Source: Styela clava | Lineage: Eukaryota > Chordata > Ascidiacea > Stolidobranchia > Styelidae | Assembly: GCF_964204865.1 (NCBI RefSeq) | Contig: NC_135250.1 | Location: forward strand, 13,268,001 to 13,332,000 | Length of the DNA stretch: 64,000 nucleotides | Reading direction: 5' to 3' | Shown here: one piece after another, positions 48,801 through 58,753 of the stretch | Position numbering within the stretch: the stretch's first letter is position 1 | Layout: each line of letters begins with the position of its first letter | The notes under the pieces: model-generated | Told to the model about the DNA's origin: nothing | Database searches by the model: none | What the model saw: the letters and a program-made list of their open reading frames with translations, nothing else | Made by a program: the position numbers and the translations under genes

Positions 48801-49339
48801 ATTTTCAAAAAAATAGCGTAATCGTTGGCGATCATGCTAAAACAAAGTTGGCAACGAAGTTTGCAAGTGGATTATCCAGAGGGAACAGTGTGCGAAGCTG
48901 CCGATTGAAAAAAATCGACAGGAAAACTAACTCTTTGAATTCTACTTCTACGAAGAAACTGCCGAGACCGATTTCAGTGTTTAGTGAGGAGAGATCTAAA
49001 AGAATTTCGAGAATAACGTCTTCAACACTAAAATCTTTGACAAAAAAGGGTCCCGATGCATCAAATGCTCGAGGATTTGCACGTAGAAACCGTTTCCAAC
49101 AGCACTCCAGACTTCTGATGGAGAAAGGGTCTGCCAGAAAAATGAGTTTACAAGAATTAAGGAGAAAGGTGTTTGTCGAGATGCAAAAAGCCGATCGACG
49201 TGTCGAAAAGCAAAAAGTTGAACCAAACAAGGATACAAGACGTAAAAGGCGACTTCTACAATCGATTTATTCTACCAAAGGTTCATTTATCAGTCGTCTT
49301 CTGGAATGCGATCCAGATGTGGTTCTCGCGAAGGACTGA
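39886..49339 (+). CDS. Large Ser/Asn/Lys-rich protein of unknown function (five exons, about 2347 residues)
   Basis: Not recognised. Exons 39886-41888, 41981-45528, 46236-46357, 47897-48074 and 48147-49339 use GT-AG sites and all phases close (7044 bases). I start at the ATG at 39886, nine bases inside an exon whose acceptor is at 39876; the true start may be upstream. Most of the protein is low-complexity and presumably disordered, with many basic clusters (RKRREKR-like, KKKRSGKKK), so a nuclear role is plausible but inferred. More ordered islands: CQGCFPATNKIHHKAMPI at the N terminus; LSHMPPVEQDLWGRLKKPPK; the exon 2 start YETNYLCIIKTIEQLGWKAY, then WYRKCRC; and, in exons 3-4, SLNAIIKIDDGSLRKFAHGV and EPIRMLFSKSLNIERVRSWI. 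A 45-residue tandem duplication lies in exon 2, and short VRNVECSS-type repeats open exon 5. Intron 3 holds a hAT-like element. No canonical AATAAA is close to the stop; one is at about 49766. Confidence 0.75.
44916..45185 (+). repeat. In-frame 135-bp tandem duplication in the large unknown gene
   Basis: Two copies start at 44916 and 45051, each opening AATGCTGATGGA. Both encode NADG..IIQPGS(S/T)TVNF, then SETSPEIV, NIF and EAFTD. The period of 135 bases keeps the frame. The copies differ at several codons, so the duplication is not recent. Confidence 0.85.
46374..47612. mobile_element. hAT-like element in intron 3 of the large unknown gene
   Basis: Left end TAGGGATGGCCATAACCG, right end (reverse complement) CAGAGCTGGCCAATCAG. 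ATTCGAA motifs sit in both orientations near the ends. Flanks AGTGAGAC and GTTTAGAC match at 5 of 8 positions, a decayed target duplication at best. A foldback MITE is nested at 46605-46679. No transposase is visible. Confidence 0.55.
46605..46679. repeat. Foldback MITE, copy 2
   Basis: Nearly perfect palindrome: AAGTATGCGCAACAAGTTGT...ACCTGA against TCAGGT...ATCTTGGTGCGCATACTT. Same family as 31532-31619, with a shorter loop. It explains the overlapping opposite-strand open frames in this interval. Confidence 0.85.
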
Positions 49340-49989
49340 AACATGACACACGTTTTTTTCAATATACATCTACCTGTATCATAATTCGTTAATATTTGTG
49401 TTCTTTGTGCGTTTCAAAATGCCGTTATCAATATGTAACTTGCAATTCAGTAATCAAAAATAAGTATGAGTGGACCATTTCTGGAGAAGCTGTGGAAGCT
49501 TGAATCGGGCTTTTTGCAATGCAGTAACATTTGCTGGACCCAATTTTTACCCAAATATTTTTCATAAAGTATATTCTTAGCTGACATGTAGTGTTCGCCT
49601 GATAGGCATTTGGGGGCCATCGCGTATATTATTACCGGTGGGTTGAGTCTGCGATGAATGGCCACGTGTTTAGAGTCGCGAACATCCCTGCTGATGTATC
49701 TACCTGTTTTTTAACCTTATTTTAGCGATCCGCTAAAATTGGTCGTCAGCCGGTATTGCTAATTAATAAAGCCGAGAAATGCGAACTATTACCAGGGCGA
49801 AAATTATTTCATGTCTGTGCATTTCCTCTCATGGGGCGAAATGAAATTCAAAAAAGTCAAAACTACAACAATTGCAAATTGCCTGACAAAAAAAAAAAAT
49901 GTGATGGAAGACAATTATTCAACGAATAAAAGGTGAATTCTATTGTTGCAACCATTACTCCAGTTGGGCTCAATTAGCAGCGTGTTTCG
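49340..49989. other. 3' flank of the large unknown gene
   Basis: Presumed 3' UTR and intergenic DNA. An AATAAA is present at about 49766. No coding segment is recognised. Confidence 0.4.
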
Positions 49990-50249
49990 TTCAAATCCTT
50001 GCGGTCCCAGGAATTGAGTTTTTCCCACGTTCTCATTTCAAGTTGAACTCATTAAAGCGCTCTAATTGCTTAGTAAAACAACAAAAAAATTGATATTTTA
50101 TAAATAATCTCACTAACATTTTTCATACAAACCCTTGTCGTCCCAGTAATTCATCGAGTTTTTCGCAAGTTCTCATTTGAAATTGAATTCATTGAAATGC
50201 AATGAATAAGTAAAATAAGAAGACGTGATATTTTGTAAATATTCTTAAG
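49990..50249 (+). repeat. Diverged tandem duplication, about 136-bp period
   Basis: Unit 1 (49990-50112) and unit 2 (about 50126-50249) share, in order, AAACCCTTG/AAATCCTTG, GTCCCAG.AATT, GAGTTTTTC, CAAGTTCTCATTT, TTGAA.TCATT and GATATTTT.TAAAT. They differ by scattered substitutions and small indels. There is no coding capacity. Confidence 0.75.
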
Positions 50250-50253
50250 AAAA

Positions 50254-51111
50254 TAAGGATGGGCATTTCAGAATACCAAATCCAAACGGTTTCGATAACA
50301 GAATTCGGTTTCTGTCTCTTCGGCACCACGCGATAATTTTTGTATTTTAGGCTCCTAATTCATTAATTAGAGACGAGGGTTTTCTCTCGCGTCGATATCC
50401 TCGTTTGATAATACTTGCGTCTGATCGCAATTATCCCGTAAAAAGATAAACATTAATATCAGCAGGCATATTCATAACCAAAATACGGCAATGAATACCT
50501 AATGGCTAAGGTTCGATATTGCAACATTTTCGCCATTTTCAGCTTTACTATCTTATTAGCATAAATAATAATTGGTTTAGACGAGTGATTTACTGGTGAT
50601 TACCTAATTGCAACACTCTTCAACTTTTAACAGAGTGCCATGCTTCGTTTTAAATTAATCGATTTTTGGCGCCCTACGAGTTCTCCCGGAATATTACGTG
50701 AACCAAAAACCAGACGTTGAATGGTATCACATTATTCGCGGTTGATCTGGATCGAATGTTATATGCGAATAAATTGAATTCCATTACGACATGCCCTTTC
50801 TAAAAACACAAAATTATATCGCAAAACAATGCGTTTTGTCGACGTATTCAAAAAAAAAAAGAACACGTGTTAAAAGTCTGTCAATCATGGCCGGCTTCGC
50901 GGAGCCGAGTCTCCCTAGAAAAATTGATAATAACAGCAATTTAGGATTTGTAATAAAAAAATCAATTCGTTATTACCTTTAAATACTATTAACCATGAAG
51001 TCCAAACTATATGAAGAATTCCCACTATCTGAATATATTCATATTGAATAGGATTCTGGATTTGATTTCAGCAATCGGAAATAGTATAATATTCTGAATT
51101 GCTCAATCTTA
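50254..51111. mobile_element. hAT-like nonautonomous element, about 860 bp
   Basis: Left end TAAGGATGGGCATTTCAG, then AATA; right end (reverse complement) TAAGATTGAGCAATTCAG, then AATA: inverted repeats of about 22 bases with four mismatches. The left end resembles the TAGGGATGG ends of the elements at 30515 and 46374. I could not find a matching 8-bp duplication. Confidence 0.55.
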
Positions 51112-52150
51112 CAAACAGGTCCTAAGTCAATTTGTTAATTGATTCATTTGTGAACCCTGTGCATTGTTGTTAGCAAAATTGTATTTCATGAATCGTTAAT
51201 GTGTTTATTCAGAAACATGCCGTTTCCGTAATTGGAAGTGAACAATCACAATTCAACTTGTGGTGTCATTACGTTGTGCTGTAATTTTGATATTTTTATG
51301 TAGAGAAGATACGAGAGCAAAAAAGTCTGTAAAGCCATGTTGAAAAGTCACGAGTGCCGTCATTATACCGACCGATTTTATCCAATAAAAAAATAACTTT
51401 TTGGTATGCTATGTAACAAGAATAAGAAAATCACTCTGGGGTGGTTTTAATTTTATAACGTCACAATATTATAAAGATAAAGACGGGCCAGCCAGTCGGA
51501 ATAAAAGTCGCTTCAATCTCAGAGAGCAACAAAAATATTTGTGGTTTCATTTAGGTGAACACCAGTTTCAGATTGGAAAAGTTTTGTAAGAAAAATGTTC
51601 ATATTTTTGTCGTTATGTGCATAAAAATAACCACTGTTTTATATATATATATTATATTTACAAACTTTGAGAAACGATGTTTTGGGAAAGAACAACTTAT
51701 CAACCGACGATATATCTCGTTCAAGCCGGTTTTATCTCACTCTTCCGTGAGTATGCTGGTTAAGTTAACCCATAAAACATGTCTGTTTAGTATCCGAATT
51801 TTTTGTCTTTTTTTCACGTAGTTTTCCCACACGGACGTCAAATCAGGCTTGAGTAGGAAAACCGGTAAAATGCGTCTGAGTGGCAGTTGAGGGTTTTCAG
51901 TGAATCGATCGAACTTCAAATATTATATTAACTGAACCCAATATAATCCCAATAAAAGTTGTCATCGTGAGTTTACGTGTGTAACATTATCGCGAAGGAA
52001 ATTTAAGTTATCATATTGTTCAGTAATTACCATAATCATTGCAATTAGCCGTTTAATTCCTACTTTAAACTAGAAATTGGCGACTCTCTTTGCTTAAAAT
52101 TACAAAGAGTGGCGGAGAGCAGCAATTTCTTGAAGTATGACGCAAATGAT
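51112..52150. other. Upstream region of the trefoil/TSP1 gene
   Basis: No gene recognised. A short TA run lies at about 51645-51655. The last 150 bases lead into a clear TATA box and presumably hold promoter elements. Confidence 0.4.
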
Positions 52151-52155
52151 CTGCC

Positions 52156-52164
52156 TATATAAAA
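52156..52164 (+). promoter_or_regulatory. TATA box of the trefoil/TSP1 gene
   Basis: TATATAAAA lies 72 bases before the ATG at 52228, in a GC-richer setting (CTGCC before it). This spacing fits a short 5' UTR of about 40 bases. It is one of the better core-promoter candidates in the window. Confidence 0.6.
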
Positions 52165-52227
52165 ACTCCTCATTTCAGTTTTTACATTCATTACGTAGAA
52201 GACAGAAACAGGTGTGAATAAATTAGA

Positions 52228-53866
52228 ATGTTTCACCAAAAGAATGTATATTTCATATTATTTTTGGTATATTTAAGTATTGGTACGATTCATACCCAGT
52301 TAAACAAAAAAGAGTCGCCCAAAAAACGTACTGAAAAAAGAAAAGACCCGCAAACCGTTGTTGTGGTGAGAGAGGTGAAACCCGTAAACGGAAGATACCG
52401 CGATGAATCAGAAGAGGTTGATGATGAATTTCATGAAGATATGCGATCGTTTCATGAAGGCGATGTGCTGGATGATGTCAGTAAATCTGGCCCAGAGAGG
52501 AAGCGAGAAGCCCAAGCCCGTTCGTTAGGAGGTAAGATTGCTAATGTATAAGGATATTATTGAATTAGAATCTTAGGTTGGCAGTTTTTAGTTATGTTTC
52601 ATAAAGAGAGGTAGGCTATATATAAAATCAAATATATATATCAATGTCCATTCTATCTTTCGGAGAGTTTAAGTTTAGTTGCAGTAGTCATTAGTCAAAA
52701 ATAGTCCAGAAAAAGCTGCGATATACTAAGGTAAAATTAGCTCTTACTGTCTTTAAATTGCATATGTTTGAAAATTTTGAATCAAAACGATGATTTTAAA
52801 AATGCTAGCCAGTTGTTATTAAGCGCCAACTCGCGAAAACGTTCAAATACTCATGAAATATTTTGCAATGGTAAAGTAGGGGGGAAATATTCTGAGGTTT
52901 ATGGTCGGGAAAATTAATCCATAGTATAGGCCAGGGCAATGAAAACACCCATAATATATATATGATTAACTGCAGATATCATGCGATAAATAATCGTACT
53001 GTGGGGAGGGGAAGATGGCCCTACTCTGCGTGTTTTTACCCCAGTACTATAACATTCGCGGAGTAGACTGAACCTCAATCTGAACTCATCAGGGATCAAT
53101 AATCACACGATTAAATAATATATATAAAGACAAATTTTGCAGAGTTGTACAATCGAATCGACATCCAAAAACAGATATATATATTAAAATATATACTTAA
53201 TAAATTATACAAATTATACAGTTAAAATCCAAATCAGTAATGCAAACAATGAAACATCAAAATGTTTTAATCTCAACTTTGTCGTTTATAATGCTCCCAA
53301 TGACCTATTTCAATTGAATTTGATATTACTGTTGATATAAAGGGGTTAAATAACATTAAAATCCGTAGTTACATTCCACATTCGCTACACTACCAAACGA
53401 GCTTTACGGGTCGAAATAATCTTTGTATAAAAATGTTAGGATTGAAAAACGAAAATGTTTTTGTCTAATTCAATTTTTTTATGAAATATTACAAAGCCAA
53501 GACATTTACAATTTTAAGTTCTAATTTCAATATAGAATAATAATTATCATTTGATTTCAGGCTTGGTCATTAACATCGATGGCTTACTATCCGGAGCCAA
53601 ATTTGTTCCTGAAAACGTTTTTGGACCAAAATATAAAACTCATCTTATAGAAGAACCATGTACTCCAGTCGGATTCCCGTACATTTGTGAACTGCGTGAA
53701 ATGATAGACAGAAGATACAAGTGCCCTGTTGATATTCCTTACTGCCAAAGGTTTGTCTTAGTTCTCGTTTGATTTTACATTAGTGGTGATCTTAATGACG
53801 ATAAATGACGGAATTTTGTCAAGCTATCATTTTTACTCTTTGATTTCCTATAATTTATAACATCGG

Positions 53867-53899
<33 letters not shown>

Positions 53900-56800
53900 G
53901 AAAATTTGTGCACCAAGATAATGTTCGAAGATTTGATTATATTTGATACATGTTTAACAATTGCGCAGTGCGCTTATGCCTTCGGCTTTACGGAATAAGG
54001 ACAATAGCTAATCTGAATTCTGCGATTGAATTTTATTGTCTTGGGCAGCAGTACTCATATTCAAAAACCCAATTCGTGAATAGCGACTTGAAGCATGACG
54101 TTGGTAGATAAATCGGATTTGATGGTTTTATCCGGCTTAGGCAAATGGTTAGCGGAAGCTTTGAAGGCAGATGCAATGCAAAATTTGTGAAGGACCCTTC
54201 AAGTTTACTCGTAAAAGACACCAATACTATTTCATAAACTAGAGATTGAGAACTTCATTCACTGCAGCAGCATTACATCCGTGTTATGCAGACAGGGCGT
54301 CGCACCATTTTTTATAAATATACTATAACATTTCAACGAAGCCATGTTCGACAACTACGGTACAATCACGCTAATTGATGCGTAATTACGAAAAATGTTT
54401 CGCGTCGTTTTAAATTTAATTACCCAGTAAAATCCGGCTTTGTATGATATTAAGATTGGCTTGACCTTTTGTGCACACAATTATTTATATAATTTTTCGA
54501 AAATTAGTATTTTTTTTCTCAATTAATTTTGGAACTTATTTAGGAATCCTAAGTTGCGCAAGCTAATTGTTATAATGTATCCCTATCTGTAACAACTAAT
54601 ACATTACAAATTATCAAGATAAGCATGACCATGAATCATTTCTTTTTTATACGAATAAGGCGAACTTTTATGGCTATATATTATATTGCCAACGCCGCGT
54701 AAACGAAGTTTCATTTCCAACGCTTTTAACAGCATTGCATTTAATCTTCGTTTTGGATTTGTAGAGTACTGCTATATATGTGAATTCCTTAAATTGCTGA
54801 ATTGTGCAACGCACACCATATCGTTGCAAATTTTTCTGCTTTCGTATTCTCTCAATATAGAAACTTTCTGTAATATGCGACATGATCTCACAATATGGGT
54901 GGAAAAATCTAAATTTAAAATTTCCTAAATATCTGAATTACATATTAACCAAATTTTGTTTTATATATTTTGTACTAATAATATCCAAAGTTCGTTTTCA
55001 TCCAAGAACAAATTGTTATGCACATCAAATCCTTGTTGTCCTTCCAATTACCTATATTTATTTTGATATTTGCAGAATTCCATGCGGCGGTAATCCTGAG
55101 TTCAACACAGATCAATACAAGTGCTTAAAACAACCTGGATGCTGTTTTGATGAAGTCTTGTACAACTACAGAAGATACTACGGACAGACTGTCTTACCAA
55201 GAGTACCGGTTTGCCACATGGCTGTGCGGAATCAATATTTTCATAGGGTAGCAAGACAATTCGCCGATCGAGTTAGTATTATTTTAAGCTGAATGTTGCT
55301 TTTCATTATTACATGCGCTAAAAATATTAGTGCTTATTCTCCCATTTAGCTTTTGATATCGAAATAATAAATCTTATCCCGCCACTTTGACAAGTATTGA
55401 TTGTCGCAAGTTTATGGGAACTTATTTACAATTAGATGTAATTATAATATTCAAATTAAATGAGTATACTGATATTCATATGTAAATTTACGTAACAAAG
55501 CCTCAATTTTCATATGGCTTGGCCGCAATTTAATTTGGTAGTATCTATAACTGCTGCTATGTTGGCAAAACATAATTATATACAATCAATTTGCTAAAGA
55601 AAAAATTTCAGTTTCGTTGAATGCAGTGGTGAACAACAGCAATCTATTATCAACCTGGTTCCTTGTTGAATTCAAGATATTTTTTTCTGTTTCAGTATCG
55701 ATCGTGGAACCCATTGCTGACGAGTTGTTTAATAAAGTCCCATAGGAACAGAATTGAGAAGAATTTGATGGAATGTCAAACTTTGGACATTTTGGAATAT
55801 TTTGGATATAAAGCAAAACATGCTGGATGGAATGGTAAGATTTCTAAGACGATTCTCATTCAACCTAGCGTTAAATCGCTAAAATGAACTTTTCCTTTCA
55901 CATACAAAATCGCAGTTATAGGGTAATAACGAACACATAAAAAAATAGTAATAACAAAAAATAACGGTGTCTGTTCGTTTTAGTCGATACTTACTCTAAA
56001 AAAGTTATGAGTAGAATAAGCCGAATTCATCACAATAGCCAACCCGATTTGAAAATTTGAAATCGATTGATTCACTCGCTTGTTTTCACCACTTCAAAGC
56101 AACAACATTTTAGCAATTGATCTTTAGGTCGACTCCGTGTCTATCAATCTTCTTTTCCCTTCAGATATCCTTCCGAGGGAATGTGGGTTAATTGGTGGCT
56201 GTTGGAGACCAGGGTTCGGATGTTTCTATCCTCCTCGTATGACACATATTCAGTTACGATCTTCATACGAACATCCCATCTATAGACCATACTCTCCGTT
56301 CGATCTGTATGGTCAGCCGATGTGTCGTCCAATGGATCCATACGCTAATTCAGAAGACTTTTTGTCGTCATATCATCAGTGTCTAGCATCCGGATGCCAA
56401 TTGGATCCCGCAGTGACTCCTAATGTTATATTATATCATCTTTATAATGTATCCTCACAGCTTCCTCGACACTTAGTCGACAGTTTCAAGTATGAAATCA
56501 TGCTAGGAAAAGTTAGGCCTGACAACTGGAAAGAACAGCAGAAAAACTTTCTCAAATATGGAAAAATACATCCTCACGCATACACTCCAAGACAAGGAGG
56601 ACCCCATGCTCACGCTAATATACCTAATGAAATCGTTAACCTTCTGGGAAAATTTCCTGGCCCAGCTGCCACAATGGGTCCTCAAAGAATGTCAATGCAA
56701 CCTAGATCATTCAATGTTCCACTTCCTCAAACACCATTGCAAAATCCCTACATGATGCTTTCTGCGATTACAGGTGGTCAAATACTGCCGCAAACAAATG

Positions 56801-57480
56801 CGCCTGCTTATCCCCATCTCCACTCGCAATTTCGGAATCCCAATCCAAACGCTTTGATAAGATCGAATACGATGATACGACCACTTCCAAATATACAACC
56901 AGGAGGTCCTATGGGTTCTCAAAGACATTTCCAACAGCCATTTCGACCATCTTATCCAGGTGGAAGCACACGATCGGGACCAAGTCCAAGAATGAACTTA
57001 TACCCGATGCCTTGCCCGTATACCGTTATCAGAATCCCGAACTTTCCTGCTCTGGATGGCAAAGTAGACGGCTGTTGCGATAGAAATTTATGCTACGTAG
57101 GACGTGAAACTGTTCGACAACAATATTCCGGAGCAGCAGCCTATTGGGGACCATGGGGGTTCTGGTCAAGATGCAGCGCACCATGTGGAAATGCTGTTCA
57201 AAAGAGATATCGTACATGCGTTGGACCTCAACCTATCTCGTGCGCAGGACCTAGGGAAGACAGGCGATCGTGCTACAATTTACCTCGATGCAACGAAAAG
57301 ACTTCAAAATGGACTCAGTGGACCTCATGTGACAGGTCATGTGGAGGTTACCGCGTACGAACTAGAAAATGTTTGAGTTCGTTATGCCAGGGAGAGATGA
57401 AAGAAAGAAAGGCCTGCCCAACCGAATGCGCAAGATCAAGAGAAAAAAAGAAAGATGAAAATAAGAGAAAGAAAAACTAG
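52228..57480 (+). CDS. Secreted protein with trefoil-type and two thrombospondin type 1 domains (five exons)
   Basis: Exons 52228-52531, 53561-53750, 55076-55271, 55696-55834 and 56165-57480; every phase closes (2145 bases, 714 residues). Exon 1 encodes a signal peptide (FILFLVYLSIGTIHT) and a charged, acidic/basic pro-like stretch. Exons 2-3 form a trefoil (P-type) domain: KCPVDIPYCQRIPCGG, then KCLKQPGCCFDE, then VPVCH. Exon 5 begins with a second, degenerate Cys-rich unit (ECGLIGGCWRPGFGCFYPP), continues with a long Pro/Gly/Gln-rich linker and a Cys cluster (KVDGCCDRNLCYVG), and ends with two TSP1 repeats (WGPWGFWSRCSAPCGNAVQK and WTQWTSCDRSCGGYRVRTRK). The tail is very basic (KKKDENKRKK). 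Trefoil domains stabilise mucus-type secretions and TSP1 repeats bind matrix and glycans, so an extracellular matrix, tunic or mucus role is likely but inferred. Confidence 0.88.
53873..53899. repeat. TA dinucleotide microsatellite in intron 2 of the trefoil/TSP1 gene
   Basis: About 13 TA units in an intron of 1.3 kb. The rest of that intron (53751-55075) holds no recognised element. Confidence 0.9.
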
Positions 57481-57529
57481 ATTTTGTTATCGTCGTTTGT
57501 TTATGTTTTGTTTTTCTGTTAAAAACTCA

Positions 57530-57535
57530 AATAAA
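57530..57535 (+). terminator. AATAAA polyadenylation signal of the trefoil/TSP1 gene
   Basis: Located 50 bases after the stop codon, giving a very short 3' UTR. Canonical hexamer at a plausible distance. Confidence 0.65.
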
Positions 57536-57539
57536 TTGA

Positions 57540-58740
57540 GTGCTTTTGATAATTGGACGTATTAGATAACTGAACTATTTTGGAATGCATACTTCCGGTA
57601 GGCATACTACGTACCCCTCCCTTCTGAAGTTTGTGAAATTTTATCCAGCATTTCCGAGCAGTGTTCACTTTCGAAATATTAAATTTGAAGTTCACTATCG
57701 CGGCATGCACAAATGTCCAATTGAAAAATACATTAAATTTTTGTAGTTTCAGAATAAGATTAAATGCGCATCCATATTAGTTTGGGGAAAATAAAGAAAA
57801 CAAAGTCGATAAAATTGGCTCCTATCAGCAATTCATTTCATTAAAATATCCCACAATAGGAGTTAAATTTTGTTATTTTATATTGAAGTCTTAACCTATA
57901 TCAATTACTCATTTTTAAAATGTAAAAAATATTGCGAATCGATAATAGTTTAAGAGATATAGTATATAACGTGTAAAATGCTGATGACAGACAATCCAAA
58001 CAAATTTTCCACGTTTGTGACGCTACTGCCGTAACAATTTTATACCGTACTAGCGTTAGGACAGTAATGTGAATTCCGTCAACCTCTTACACGATACATC
58101 GGTTACATTTGAACGTGGGCTAATTCGATATAATTATTTCACTTAATATAGGGAATCGTGACAAGATATGCGCATGCATGGAATCGCATCTGCCCAAGTC
58201 CCAAATAAGTTGACTATGTTACCAGAATGCGCATATCACAAATATACCAAGTTTAAGATCAAATTCGATTGCAAACTATTTTCATCAATCTGACTAGTTT
58301 GCCATTTCTACTAGCCACTCACTGATGTATATATATATATCGAGTTGACCATATTCCTATGATACTTATTATAAGGCAGAATGTGTAATAAAACTTTGCT
58401 GTATGTGCATTAATATAATATGAAATAATTAACATTTTCAAATAGCTACATACCTCTGATGTTTGAATCTGATCAATCAATCAACCGAACCGAAAATATT
58501 CCGGTTAGATATCTACTAGTGACTGATTGCATAAAGTCATGTTCTGAACTACTCAAGTTTGGGATGAATTGACCTAATCCAGAAAAGACCTATATTTCGT
58601 AAAAGTATGTACTTGTAACATAAAAATTGAATATATCCAATATATATAAAAAACTACAAATTGAATATGTTTGAAAATTTTGATATTTGAAAAAAATTAT
58701 CACAGTCATAATTTACGTACAATTATACCAAATCGCAATA
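57540..58740. other. No recognised gene
   Basis: AT-rich DNA between the trefoil/TSP1 gene and the R2-like relic. Short TA run at about 58328-58340. Nothing else I can support. Confidence 0.4.
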
Positions 58741-58753
58741 CACACTTTGAAGT

